From Arachnopeziza araneosa (taxonomy: Eukaryota; Ascomycota; Leotiomycetes; Helotiales; Arachnopezizaceae): a stretch of 64,000 nt of DNA. The DNA lies in assembly GCA_003988855.1 (NCBI GenBank), contig QYAI01000128.1, positions 16,314 through 80,313 on the forward strand, in the 5' to 3' direction. Below, in pieces: positions 1 to 11,217 of this stretch; positions within the stretch are counted from its first letter, which is position 1; the number at the start of each line of letters is the position of its first letter. The notes under the pieces were generated by a model. That model worked only from the letters and a program-made list of their open reading frames with translations, was not told the origin of the DNA and did not search any database. The translations under genes and the position numbers were made by a program.

Positions 1-409
1 TAAGATAGTGACTCTATAGAGCCACTTGGAAATATCGATATCACGTGAGCTAAGCGAGAGGAAGTAGCCTCCTCTCGAGCAGCCAGATTTCTGGGACAGA
101 TTGGAGCTAGGATTCTATTCACACTGCTCGAAGACTTCTAGGCCACCCACAAACGTGTCATGTACGGGGGCATCCTTCAATTAGTATTTCTTCGTCATAG
201 CTGAGTCTGCTCGGTTTGGATTGTCTGCCTAAAAGGTCAGCACAACGCAACGTGTTCCTAGGAATAGATAGACCCCTCCCAAACTTGGGCAGCTCTAGCA
301 GTACTCGATACTACGAATCTATCTTCATCCAGCGCTCCAGTATTGGAAATAACTACATCTGATTTAAGAGCTTTAAGGAGTTTCGATCTATATCTCAACT
401 CAACTCAAC

Positions 410-3385
410 ATGGCTGCACCACAAGATGGATATGGAGCTCAGGGCTATCCTTCGGAATATGACCAACAACAAAATCCTGGGTTTGGCGCGCAAGCTACTT
501 CTTCTCCGCCTCCAGCAGGAGCCGAACACCACGAAGCTGGGAAGAAGAAGAAGAGAGGTTATGCGGCGCAAGCTTATGACTTTGGAGCGGGAGCCAACTC
601 TGCTCTAGGAGGGCAACCGCAAGGTGGAGGACAATTTCCACCCGCCCAAACACCTGCATACGGTGGTGGATATGCAGCACCACAAGATACGGCGCCCGCC
701 TATGGCTCTCCGCAGTATGGAGCCCAAGTTGGCACACCAGGTCTAGGAGCTCCCTCACCTGGATTCGCTCCGCCTTATGGTAGTGTAGGATATCAAGCTC
801 CCGAACCGGGATATCCAGGTCCTGGGGCACCTGCTCTAGGTGTTGGTGGAATCACTCAAGGAATGGGCCAGATGGGAATTGGTGGCACTCCTCAAATGGC
901 TCCTCCGCAACCTGGACAAGCTCAACCGCCTCAAGGCGCCGGAAGACCTGCAGTTTTGAATCAGTTATATCCCACAGATCTGCTGAATCCCTTTAATGTT
1001 GCAGAATTGGACTTACCACCTCCACTGATAATACTTCCCCCAAATGTATGATTCTGACAGGCGTAGAAAATCTTTATTTGCTAATTTAAACACAGTCTAG
1101 CGTTACTCCCTCCCCAGATGCAAACTGCCCACCCAAATACGTACGGTCGACTTTAAACGCTGTTCCTACTACGCATTCTCTTCTTAAGAAATCAAAGCTT
1201 CCCTTTGCCCTAGTCATTCAACCATACACCTCACTTCACGATGTTGATGACCCAGTCCCAATTGTTCAAGATCAAGTTATTTCACGATGCAGAAGATGTC
1301 GGTCATATATCAACCCTTATGTCACTTTCTTGGATCACGGCCATAGGTGGAGATGTAATATGTGTAACCTCACCAACGACGTACCCCAAGCCTTTGATTG
1401 GGATGCCGCTGCACAAAAGAGCGTAGACCGATGGCAGAGACCAGAGCTTAATCATGCTGTTGTGGAGTTTGTTGCACCACAAGAATATATGGTGCGCCCT
1501 CCTCAGCCACTCGTATATTTGTTCTTGTTCGATGTTAGCTACGCTTCGGTATCCTGTGGGCTGCTTGCTACCAGCGCAAGAACGATTTTAGACAGTCTGA
1601 ACCGCATACCAAATGCAGATAGACGAACTCGAGTTGGATTTTTGGCTGTTGATTCTAGCTTGCATTATTTTGCCGTCCCCAAAGATTCCGAAGAAAGCGG
1701 CGAGACACAAATGCTGGTGGTTAGCGATTTGGACGAGCCCTTCCTACCAATTCCCCAAGAATTACTAGTTCCTTTGTCAGAGAGTCGCCTGAGCGTGGAG
1801 AAGTTCCTCACTACTCTTCCAGCAATGTTTCAAAGTAATCAGAACACTGGTTCCTGTATGGGATCCGCTTTACGCGCTGGACACAAGCTTATATCGCCTC
1901 TTGGCGGTAAAATCGTCGTCGTCACTGCCTCACTTCCCAATGTTGGATATGGTAAGCTTGAGATGCGTGAAGACAAAAAGCTTTTAGGAACTACGAAAGA
2001 AAGCAGCTTACTTCAAACCGGAAACAGCTTTTACAAGAGCTTTGCAGTAGAATGCTCGAAAAATCAAGTCTCAATTGATATGTTTTTGTTTTCCTCACAA
2101 TATCAAGATGTGGCATCTCTTAGCAACCTTCCACGATATACTGGTGGGCAAACCTATTTCTATCCTGGTTGGAACGCTGGGAGAAGCGAAGACGCAATAA
2201 AATTTGCAACGGAGTTCAGTGATTATCTCTCTTCTGAAATCGGACTAGAAGCTGTTCTGCGTGTCCGCGCTACTACTGGCCTACGGATGAGTACATTTTA
2301 CGGCAATTTCTTCAATCGTAGCTCTGACCTCTGCGCTTTCCCGGCTTTCCCTCGTGACCAGAGTTATGTGGTCGAGGTTGCGATTGATGAAAGCTTGACT
2401 AAGAATTTTGTCTGCATGCAGACTGCTGTTCTTCACACTACCAGTAATGGAGAGAGGAGAATCAGAGTTTTGACTCTTTCACTACCAACCACCACCAACC
2501 TCGCAGATGTGTATGCTTCTGCAGATCAGTGTGCCATCACCACTTTCTTCAGTCACAAGGCAGTTGAAAGAGCTTTGAGTAGTGGTCTGGAACCAGCAAG
2601 AGATGCTCTGCAGTCCAAACTAATAGAGCTTCTTCAGACGTTCAAGAAAGAGCTCGCTGGTGGTAATATGGGCGGTGGGGGATTGCAATTTCCGACAAAT
2701 CTCCGCGGGCTCCCAGTTCTATTCCTCGGCCTGATTAAGAACGTTGGGTTACGGAAATCGGCACAAATTCCAACGGATCTTCGTTCCGCGGCTCTTTGCC
2801 AACTGTCAACATTACCTCTCCCATTGCTGATGCAATATATATATCCGCGGCTCTATTCTTTACACGACATGCCTGATAATGCTGGCGTCCCAGACCCAGA
2901 GACCAGTCAAATCGTCCTCCCACCACCACTCAATCTTTCTTCTGAGCGCCTAGTTCCCTATGGTCTATACCTGATCGATGATGGACAGACACAATTTCTT
3001 TGGGTTGGTCGAGATGCTGTTCCCCAACTTCTCCAAGACGTTTTCGCCATTGATGACCGTACAAAGCTAAAGGTTGGGAAATCCTCGTTACCAGAACTAG
3101 ACAACGATTTCAATGAGAGAATAAGAGCAGTAACCCAGAAGAGCAGAGACTATCGGAGTAAGAGCGTCGGGAGCATCATTGTGCCGCATTTGTATGTTAT
3201 TAGGGAAGATGGAGATCCAAGTCTGAAGCTGTGGGCTCAGACGCTTTTGGTTGAAGACAGAGCGGATCAGGGCATGAGCTTCCAGCAGTGGATGGGGGTT
3301 TTGAGAGAGAAGGTAAGCTAGACCTAGGCTCTTGATATGTACACGAAGCTAGGCGCTGACTGTTTCCGGATAGGTCGTACAGTGA
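410..3385 (+). CDS. SEC24: COPII coat cargo-adaptor subunit Sec24
   Basis: Sec24 pairs with Sec23 in the inner COPII coat and selects cargo for ER-to-Golgi vesicles. I resolve three exons: 410-1045, 1096-3312 and 3374-3385, with introns of 50 and 61 bp, giving 954 aa, normal for the family. The N-terminal ~200 residues are a Gly/Pro/Gln/Tyr-rich disordered region. The zinc finger follows (CRRCRSYINPY and WRCNMC, four cysteines), then the trunk (YLFLFDVSY), beta-sandwich, helical and gelsolin-like parts; FLWVGRDAVP is the gelsolin signature. The last exon codes only Val-Val-Gln and the stop. Without that splice the frame ends early at 3321, so the terminal exon is inferred from the good donor (gtaagc) and acceptor (ggatag). 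Identity is secure; only the last intron is less certain. Confidence 0.96.
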
Positions 3386-3645
3386 GAGAGTAGTCTTGTT
3401 GATGGGACCGTCTGTAGTACCATAGAAATCTTAGTGAAAGCATCCAATATATCTGCACTTAAACGAGTCCTGAGGCGTATTCTGTCTTCCTCCTTCTATC
3501 GCCCTTTCCCTTCTCTGCTATATATACAGCCAAGCCAGTTGGTATGAAAAGTTTCAACAGCTCACTTGTGACTTCATATCCCATCATGTCCTCAATTCAT
3601 CCCATCTACCGTCTCAACATTTCTCGGATCCCAGCCTAAACCTAA

Positions 3646-3966
3646 ATGGCTCCACGTCAAGATACAAGCTTATCTGATCTTCCCGAAGCCGTCCGTCCGC
3701 TTATAACTATCACATATAGGTGGTCGGGCGTCATGGCCAAGTTAAAAAAACTGGACCCGGCTCGTCTCAAGTCCTCGTCAAACAAGGGCAAAACGACGGC
3801 TGAGATGAAAGACCGGTAGAGGATTTTCCAGTGCAACTTTGACCTGGATCACGGGTTGACGTTGGACCATGGACTTCCGGTCCGAACTGGTCAGACGAAG
3901 TCTACGGACGGGGCCGCGCAAGGGCCGCCGTCGAAGGAAAGTTTGGATCAGATAGATCACGCATGA
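3646..3966 (+). other. Small Myb-like reading frame with one internal stop
   Basis: A 57-codon ATG frame (3646-3819) has a good start context (cctaaATGG). A TATATATA at 3519-3526 and a pyrimidine-rich tract at 3484-3516 lie upstream, as in a fungal promoter. Its end, KGKTTAEMKDR followed by TAG, resembles the third helix of Myb/SANT domains, where a Trp usually follows (KDRW). The same frame stays open after the TAG to a TGA at 3964-3966, so one stop at 3817-3819 interrupts 106 codons. A GTAGAG at 3816 could instead be a splice donor, with a possible acceptor around 3895. It may be a small gene, a spliced gene or a relic. I recognise no named family. Confidence 0.35.
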
Positions 3967-5264
3967 AAGTTCTCGAAGACGAGGCCGCTCATCTCACAAG
4001 GCCCGAGAGATGGACTCTTCGCCGTCTTCTTTGTCTGATTGGGTTCTGATGTGTTGGCTGCACAAGAACCGCCCTTTGCACCAAGTTGATCACATCTCTG
4101 GGACCAGTCATGAAACGATTGCACGGCGCGTGAAACAGGCGCCGCGGCCTCTGCCATGTCCTGATCTATTTCGGCACGCAATTGTGATGGGACTCCGGCG
4201 CTTACAGCCCAAACACCAGCGGCCCTGACGTGGTGATTGGTGCGTTTGAGAAGGGGGGGAACTCCCTCACTAGTCCCGACTCAGCACGGTGGGTTACAGC
4301 CAGAAAAGGGCCCAGCGTGAGAGAGGGACTGGAGAGTTGATGGACCTTGCAACGACATCGTCAACTGTCTTTCTCTTCTAACCATCTTCAAAGAGCTATC
4401 CGAAACTCCCTGAAGCCGAGAGACGATATCGAACTGTTGCGAAAACCGACAAAGCGTACATCTACCGAAACAAGCGCGCATATTTATTCCCTTGTGCGGG
4501 GCAGTTGGCTGAGTCGAAAATCAACGGAGAGGCTCGAGATTGAGGTGAAAATCACGGTGAGTACAGCGCCAATCTTCATGACGGATGCGGAATTCAGGCA
4601 GGCCTGATCAGTCAATCCCAAGCTCACCTGGCGGCCAAAATCCGTGCCTCTTGAAGCTCAGGGAAGCTTGAGGGAGGGTATGAGGGGACGGGAGCGATAA
4701 CGAATTTCTGGCATGCTGACCATCCTTCTCTATTCTAGAAATCGGCCTTCGAAAACTTCGAAACGAACGAGCCAGCATATATCCGGCCACTTCCATCACC
4801 CCTGAAGCAGATATCAAAGCTGCGACGTGGGAGAACATTTCCTGACAGGACCGAGCGCACTAAATCGCCTTTCGCGAGTCTTTAACTTCTCGCCAGCGAC
4901 GACAGGACGACCTCGAGGACCTGAATCCGGCTGCGCTTTTTGACTGAACTGCATTCCCGAGATTCATAGGATATCGGACGATTCATCGGAAGATTGAGGT
5001 TGCAGCGATTTCTTCACAGACGCTTTAGGCAGTATCCTGCTTTGACGCTAGGGAGCTGGCAACAGTCGACAACAAAGGAAGTCTCACTTTCCAACCATTC
5101 CCATTTGCGGCAGAGATCTTGCGAGGAATTTCCCATTCGAGGCTCAATCCTCACAGTCTCTGTTTTCTTCCGTGTCGTCTTACAGGCACCAACGACGAAT
5201 TAAGTGGGATTTTTGGCTAGCGAGCTTGAGGTATATACACCAGGGAGCGCGGTAGAGATTCACG
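3967..5264. other. Long upstream region of the MAP kinase gene
   Basis: No protein is recognisable here. Several short reading frames (for example 4347-4607 and 4994-5203) have no convincing start or family resemblance. The stretch most likely holds the promoter and a long 5' leader of the kinase gene. Confidence 0.5.
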
Positions 5265-6514
5265 ATGACTTCCCGAGCGCCGAATCCGTCGACGGGATCG
5301 CGCAAGATCAGCTTCAATGTCAGCGAGCAGTACGATATTCAGGACGTGGTAGGCGAAGGTGCTTATGGTGTGGTATGGTACGTGGAGCTCGTTTACCCCG
5401 CCATCTTCGCTGAGAGGGGTCTGAACCGCAGTCGAAGATATAATGGCTAATTGAGGACATTCACAGTTCTGCACTCCACAAACCCTCCGGACAGAAGGTC
5501 GCAATCAAGAAAATCACACCTTTTGACCATTCTATGTTCTGTCTGCGTACACTGAGGGAGATGAAACTATTGAGATACTTCAATCATGAGAATATCATCT
5601 CAATTCTCGATATCCAGAAGCCAAGGAGCTACGAGACATTTACTGAGGTTTATCTCATTCAGGTAAGAAACTGGGCGCTTGTGTGCTTGAAAGATTCTAA
5701 CATGCCAAGGAATTGATGGAAACCGACATGCACCGAGTGATTCGTACTCAAGACCTCTCCGACGACCATTGCCAATACTTCATCTACCAAACTCTCCGAG
5801 CTCTCAAAGCCATGCATTCCGCTAATGTTCTTCACCGAGATCTGAAGCCTTCCAATCTGCTCTTGAACGCCAATTGCGATCTCAAAGTCTGCGATTTTGG
5901 ACTTGCTCGCTCTGCTGCCTCGCAAGAAGACAACTCAGGTTTCATGACAGAATATGTTGCTACGCGTTGGTACCGTGCTCCAGAAATTATGTTGACATTC
6001 AAGGAGTATACAAAGGCAATTGACGTCTGGTCTGTTGGATGTATTCTTGCAGAGATGCTGAGCGGGAAGCCATTGTTCCCTGGCAAAGATTGTACGCTCA
6101 TACCTTCCCTCTAAATTTCGCAGCTAATAATCATTAGACCACCATCAACTTACACTCATCCTTGACGTCCTTGGCACACCCACCATGGAAGACTACTACG
6201 GTATCAAATCGCGCCGCGCTCGCGAATACATCCGCTCCCTCCCCTTCAAGAAGAAGATTCCCTTCAAGCAAATGTTCCCCAAGACCTCGGACCTAGCACT
6301 GGACCTCCTGGAAAAACTGCTCGCTTTCAACCCCGTCAAGCGAATCACCGTTGATGAAGCGCTGCAACATCCCTACCTAGAACCCTATCATGATCCCGAG
6401 GATGAACCCACCGCATTGCCCATTCCCGAGGAATTCTTTGACTTTGATAAAAATAAGGATAATCTGAGCAAGGAGCAGTTGAAGGAGCTGATATATCAGG
6501 AGATTATGCGGTAA
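5265..6514 (+). CDS. PMK1: Fus3/Kss1-type MAP kinase (Pmk1 orthologue)
   Basis: This is the terminal Ser/Thr kinase of the pheromone/invasive-growth MAPK cascade. In plant pathogens the orthologue controls infection structures, mating and filamentation. Four exons, 5265-5377, 5467-5662, 5710-6091 and 6138-6514 (introns 89, 47 and 46 bp), give 355 aa, the usual Pmk1 length. Visible motifs are the P-loop GEGAYGVV, the ATP-binding lysine in VAIKKI, the catalytic loop HRDLKPSN, DFG in VCDFGLA, the dual-phosphorylation TEY in FMTEYVATRWYRAPE, and the C-terminal docking region EEFFDFDK. The context SFNVSEQYDIQDVVGEGAYG is close to invariant in filamentous ascomycetes. The start ATG lies just upstream of this conserved N-terminus. 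The gene converges with RMI1 downstream. Confidence 0.97.
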
Positions 6515-7126
6515 GGTGTTTCGGTGTGGCGGGGTTGGAATGATTGGAGTATGGAATGGGGAACCGGTGCAGCTGATCAGATGAAACTAAAGAAAGAAAG
6601 AAATAAGACTGGGAGGAGTTCGGCCGTCTCTCTGTCTGCGCAAGATGAAAGTGGTCACTTTTCATAATGCATCTGCGTTGGTTAGAGGGTGGGTGTTGGA
6701 TGCTAGTTTTCGGCCACAAATGTGCGCGAGCTAAGTTGGCAGCATGAGAGACGAACGGCCTTTTTCTTGTCATGGAGCTGGATGAGAGATGTGGATGGAA
6801 CGAGACGAGAATGATGGGCTGCGCATCTGCTGTTTATGTATCGACCGAATGAGAGAGAGAGAAAAAGGAAAGGAATCTGATAGATCGCTCTGCTCAATAT
6901 GAAATATTCTTTTTTTCTATCATTGAGTTTCTCAGCCGGGTGGAATTATATAAGATGATGCCTTCATTCACCTGCTACTTATATCAATTGCCTCTTGTTT
7001 CATGTTCTCATTTAATCTTATAAGTCGTAAACGCCAGAGCATTTTTCTTGAACTCCGTCACACCCTTCAGTCATCCCGTCATCTTATCATATCACACACT
7101 TACTCCATTCTCACCGTCTGCTGACC
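6515..7126. other. Convergent 3' intergenic region
   Basis: The 3' ends of the MAP kinase (+) and RMI1 (-) face each other across about 610 bp. I see only 3'-UTR-like, partly AT-rich sequence with purine runs (aaagaaagaaag near 6590) and no gene. Confidence 0.5.
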
Positions 7127-7891
7127 TTATGCCTCCCCAGCAACTGAGGCAGCCTCCCTCTTGACCCGCTCCCTCAATCTTTCCTCCCTTCCATCCTTCC
7201 AGACCTTATCAAGCGCCTCGATCCGCCCCCCTACAACCTGTACCCTCCCTGGCTCAAGTAGTACCATTCCCCTCGCTATTTGCGTGCCTTTCTTCAACCA
7301 CAGTTTACAACCTATTCCCATGACAGGTGGGTACCCTATCTTCTCTACCCGGTGGAGTTCGAAAGCCCAAACTGTGTTACCAAGATAGTCTTGCAGGAGA
7401 AGTTTATGGGGGCCTTTGGAAGTTGAGTTTGGTGCTGGATTGGCAAGCTGAGTGGAAGTTGAACTTGGGTTTGAATTGGGATCCTCGTTGTCTACTGAGA
7501 CAACACGGATCACCTCTCTCCCTTTCGTGAACTCCCCCTTCCTTACACTTTCTAAACTCTCCACCTGCTCCCATTTTGATCGTGACAAGTCTTCAATCTC
7601 GAGAACTTGGACGAATACATCCTCAGCCAAAATAGTGCAGATTAAGGTCTTGTCGTTGATGGAGGCAGGTAAGCTGGCCGTTGTAGATTGGTCGAGGATG
7701 TGTGGCGAAGAGATATCAGATGCCGTTATGCGGTGCCGCGCTGTGGCTGTTATGGCTGAGAGATGGAGGGATTTTGAGGAGCTGAGTATGGGCGTTATGA
7801 AAGAGTGGTGCGGGGAGGGAAGTTTGGGGACGGAGGTTGTGGTTAAGGAGTTGAGGAGTTGGCTTAGGGTTGGTGGAGGCGGTTGGGCCAT
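7127..7891 (-). CDS. RMI1: RecQ-mediated genome instability protein Rmi1
   Basis: Rmi1 is the OB-fold partner of topoisomerase III and the RecQ helicase (Sgs1/BLM), which together dissolve double Holliday junctions. The single exon codes 254 aa, close to fungal Rmi1 length. The recognisable core is the OB-fold block KLLLQDYLGNTVWAFEL ... KIGYPPVMGIGCKLWLKKG ... ARGMVLLEPGRVQVVGG. This is the family order of a beta-barrel strand followed by the 'G.k..lk.g....G...L.p' motif. An N-terminal region rich in Ser/Thr/Pro precedes it and a charged helix ends the protein. It starts 240 bp from VPS51 on the other strand, so the two share a promoter. I infer the assignment from motif pattern, with good but not complete certainty. 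Confidence 0.85.
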   Translation of the reverse strand: MAQPPPPTLSQLLNSLTTTSVPKLPSPHHSFITPILSSSKSLHLSAITATARHRITASDISSPHILDQSTTASLPASINDKTLICTILAEDVFVQVLEIEDLSRSKWEQVESLESVRKGEFTKGREVIRVVSVDNEDPNSNPSSTSTQLANPAPNSTSKGPHKLLLQDYLGNTVWAFELHRVEKIGYPPVMGIGCKLWLKKGTQIARGMVLLEPGRVQVVGGRIEALDKVWKDGREERLRERVKREAASVAGEA

Positions 7892-8010
7892 TTAGTGGTG
7901 ATGACATGAGGTTTGGAGGTGATGCATAGTGTTCTTGACAACAAAAGAAATTGGCTGTTTAATTGCTTGTGAAGTCGGTAGATGAAGGGGGAGGAGAGTC
8001 GTCGTGAAAG

Positions 8011-8029
8011 AAGGCTGAATTTCAGCCTT
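8011..8029. promoter_or_regulatory. Perfect 19-bp palindrome in RMI1/VPS51 divergent promoter
   Basis: The arms aaggctgaa and ttcagcctt are exact reverse complements around a single T. The site is central in the 240-bp interval (7892-8131) that must drive RMI1 leftward and VPS51 rightward. The symmetry fits a dimeric protein site. I do not recognise a named factor for it. Confidence 0.5.
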
Positions 8030-8131
8030 GCGCACAGCCAGCCAGCCCTCTCGGAAAGGCGACGTGCATGTTTATTATTCCTCCAAGCCATCTCTCTCTG
8101 AGCACAGCAATTGGCATCTCTCACAGTCAAA

Positions 8132-9046
8132 ATGTCAACTATTGCGTCCCCTCGCGACACCTCCGTCCCAGGCAGTCGACGTATCCCCCTAATCTCGACA
8201 CCCACGTCCTCCTCCCGGCCCAGCCTAGAACATCCACGTTCTACTGAAGCTTCTCCCTCACGGCTCTCTTCCTCTACATTCCCAAACCCAGCCAAACGTA
8301 ACCGCACTGCCCTACGCGAATACTACAACTTGAAGACTTCATCAACTTCAAGCACTGCCAACCCTAATTCAGTCCCAGTGCCACCGTCAGACTCATCAGA
8401 CACAGCATCCATTCATGACTACTCCTCCTCCTCTCCAGTCTCCGAGCTCGACAGCAAGGACTTTAATGCTGATGAATATGTGAAAAGAGTCCTAGAGGAT
8501 CAGAGTCTGACCGAGTTATTGGGAACGTATAACAGGGTGTTGGGTGATATTAGAGCACTGGATGCGGAGAGGAAGGCACTGGTTTATGATAATTACAGTA
8601 AGCTGATCGTGGCGACGGAGACGATTGGAAGAATGAGAGGGGCGATGGAGAGGGAGGGAAGAGGAAAGGAGAATGGATTAGGAGAAGGTTTAGATAGGAG
8701 GGTGGAAGAGGTTTGGAGGAAGGCCGAAGGGTTGAGAGCCGTGGTGGGGAGGGAGGTGGAGAAGGGAAAGGAGAACGAGAAAGGTGGCTCTAAAACTCTG
8801 GAGATGGATAGCGAGAGGGAGAGAAGGAAAGCTGTGGTTGAAAGAGTGTTGGCTTGTCCTGAGAGGGTTAGAGATTTAATTACAGAGGGAAATACGGATG
8901 AGGCGAGGAGGGTTTGGATTGAGACCAGGAGCTTGTTGGAAAGATGGAAGGAGAGAGGTGTTGGTGGAGATGATGTGCTAGTTTGTATTGAGGATGGGGA
9001 TGCAGCATTAAGAGGTGAACCGGCTATAACGAATGAAAATTCGTAA
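8132..9046 (+). CDS. VPS51: GARP tethering complex subunit Vps51
   Basis: Vps51 belongs to the GARP complex, which tethers endosome-derived vesicles at the trans-Golgi via the SNARE Tlg1. The 304-aa single-exon product carries the Vps51/Vps67 signature: ALREYYNL, then ELDSKDFNADEYVKRVL, then ALDAERKALVYDNYSKLI with a coiled coil after it. A Ser/Pro-rich disordered N-terminus precedes it. The C-terminal half is Lys/Glu/Arg-rich and ends in a short helix (DEARRVWIETRSLLERW). I chose the ATG at 8132 (tcaaaATG); the frame is open upstream but without another ATG. The gene converges on the NIF3-family gene with only 90 bp between stops, so the 3' UTRs probably overlap. Confidence 0.9.
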   Translation: MSTIASPRDTSVPGSRRIPLISTPTSSSRPSLEHPRSTEASPSRLSSSTFPNPAKRNRTALREYYNLKTSSTSSTANPNSVPVPPSDSSDTASIHDYSSSSPVSELDSKDFNADEYVKRVLEDQSLTELLGTYNRVLGDIRALDAERKALVYDNYSKLIVATETIGRMRGAMEREGRGKENGLGEGLDRRVEEVWRKAEGLRAVVGREVEKGKENEKGGSKTLEMDSERERRKAVVERVLACPERVRDLITEGNTDEARRVWIETRSLLERWKERGVGGDDVLVCIEDGDAALRGEPAITNENS

Positions 9047-9136
9047 CATAAATTGATTTCTATATCAAAGTAAAACCGATTTATTCGGCTAGGATTCTTA
9101 ACTCGGACACGTCTTCTAAACCTTCTCTCTTCCAGT

Positions 9137-10376
9137 TCAATTCCCCTCTTCCAACTTCACAATCTCATATGGATCTCCATCAGCCTTCGAAGTTTCCACG
9201 TCAAACTCAGAATCTAACTCCCACTGCTTACTCGTAGCCATCTCCTTCATCACTATCCTCATCTCCTCAACCAACTTCCCCTCCATCCTCTGCCTCAGGT
9301 AACCCCTCTCGGTATTACTATGAAATGTAGTCACCACACATTTCCCCTGTTCGATTGCAGCTAGTGCTTCATGATGGCTCAATTCACCTGTGAATAACAA
9401 ATCTACATCTAGATTATTGAGTAGTGAACCACCTGAGCCGGCACAGATCCCGACGGATTTGATGGGGTGGGAGTATTTCTCTGCGGTGCGGGAAAGGGAT
9501 TGGGGGACGGCAATGCTAAGGTGTGGGAGTTGCAGGGAGGTGCTTATCAGTTGGATTATAGTCCCGAGAGGAAGGGGGGAGTCGAATCGCACTATTCGGC
9601 CATAGCCTGCACCTTCAAAGCCCGGGACAGGTGTGGCGGCATTAATGATGGTGCGGGTGTGCGGATGGGCGGAAGACGAGGTGATTCTACATTTCACAGT
9701 TTAGTGTCAAATTCTTAGTATAGAGAGAGTGGGTGGGAGAGGGGAAAACGAAGCTTAAGGATAACTTACCCAGTTCCGGTAATAATATCACAAAGCCAGT
9801 CGTTGATACCACCTGGTGCGGCATCAACTGCTGTGTGAGGACTATAAACACTGATTCCTTCTTGGGCTAAGCGAAGGAGTGTATGTTGCTGAGTATTTGA
9901 CTGTGTAATTGATTTGAGAGGTCTGAAAATGATAGGATCTGTATAGATCAGTATCAGAAAACACTAATTATAATATGTCATGAGAACCCACGGTATGATA
10001 TTATGACCGAACTCTTAAGCTTGATAGCTTCATCTGCAACGGCCTTTGTTAGGTCAATTGTCAAAAGAGCGAGGTTTTTGAGATGGCCGGGCCGGTATGG
10101 TGCTTCGAGGAGGACTTTGGTATGTAAGTATGAGTGCATCCTAGGTGACCGAGAAGAAACTCACGGCCTGTGTTATCAAAACTACTATCTGCTAGCTTCT
10201 CGGGATATCTTGAAAACCTGTTAGTAGATGAATCTTAGCCTTGGTGACAGAACTCACAATCGTTTTATGGCAGTCACTACAGCTGTCGTGAATGGGGAGA
10301 CGGAGGGCTCGATCTTCTTTATGTTCAATGAAGACATGCTAGCTATTGATCTTCTGAAGATTCTAGGGATATTCAT
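9137..10376 (-). CDS. NIF3: NIF3/YqfO-family protein
   Basis: The NIF3 family is a widely conserved di-metal-binding fold (DUF34) of unsettled biochemical role. Splicing gives five exons on the minus strand: 10376-10258, 10217-10165, 10114-9992, 9938-9770 and 9686-9137 (introns 40, 50, 53 and 83 bp), for 337 aa. The joined protein shows the family motifs LADSSFDNTGLLLEAP, VIISYHPIIF, YSPHTAVDAAPGGINDWL and, near the end, DLLFTGELSHHEAL. The metal ligands (the His in SYHP, Asp in HTAVD, His/Glu in TGELSHHE) are present. Two in-frame starts exist. From 10376 the N-terminus is basic (MNIPRIFRRSIASM), like a mitochondrial presequence, while 10337 gives a shorter form. The shortest intron, 40 bp, is the least certain junction. 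Confidence 0.92.
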
Positions 10377-10828
10377 GACATGTTGTAGCAGAATTGTAGT
10401 TAGGCGGGTTTCGAGAGTCAGGTAGGTGTCTTAGCGAGATGGTTGAATTAAGCTCCAGAAAGCTTTAAACCTCTCCTCGACATTTCGAGTCATCTTGGGC
10501 AAGCATAGTTCTGGAGCTGAGAAGCTCAACGTGAGAATCTCATGAGAGTCTAAAATTCTACTTTCAAACTTGTCTCAATATGACCTTGTAGCAATGCTAT
10601 TTTCTATACTACCCGCAAATGAGATATGTCGATTATCGTCAAGATGAAAGCTAGGAAACCTTCCTGTTTTGAAATAAAAGACACGGTTTTAGTATTTCTA
10701 CTGAACAGAGCTATCAAATGTTGATGTTTACTCATTAGCATAAGTGTTTGCGCGGTTTGCTTTTAACCCTAAAATTGATTTCACATCATTTTCCCTTCAA
10801 CGTCCTCCTCCAAGATCGAGTACCTTCC

Positions 10829-11217
10829 ATGTCCATAATGACCGACTCCTCGGCCCCTGCAGTGACTGAAGAAGTCCTCAAGAGCAAAATAACAACCTCT
10901 TTACAAGCAACACACGTCGAAATTGAGGACATGTCAGGTCCGTTCTACCCCACCAACCCCACCATCCTACATTAACAATTACCGTAGGTGGCTGCGGTCA
11001 AGCCTACTCTGCAATCATCGTATCACCAATTTTTGAGAAGAAGACGACACTTGCGAGACATAGATTGGTTAACACCGCGCTGAAAGCAGAGGTTGCAGCT
11101 ATTCATGCTTGGACCCCAAAGTGTTATACACCCGAGCAGTGGGAGAAGGTCCAGGGAGACGTTGCTGCGCCGGGGAAGGAGACGAACCGTGAGGTGGTGA
11201 ATGGAACGAGTGCTTGA
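10829..11217 (+). CDS. BolA-family protein (BOLA3-like)
   Basis: BolA proteins work with monothiol glutaredoxins in iron-sulfur cluster handling. Exons 10829-10937 and 10988-11217 (intron 50 bp) give 112 aa, or 109 aa from the in-frame ATG at 10838. The motif VEIEDMSGGCGQAYS, followed by ARHRLVNTAL and EVAAIHAW, is the BolA core. The SGGCG arrangement places it nearer BOLA3/Bol3 than Bol2. The conserved His in AIHAW is the expected ligand position. No mitochondrial presequence is evident and no ATG exists upstream in frame, so its compartment cannot be read from the sequence. The gene is divergent from the NIF3-family gene, with about 450 bp between starts. Confidence 0.9.
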
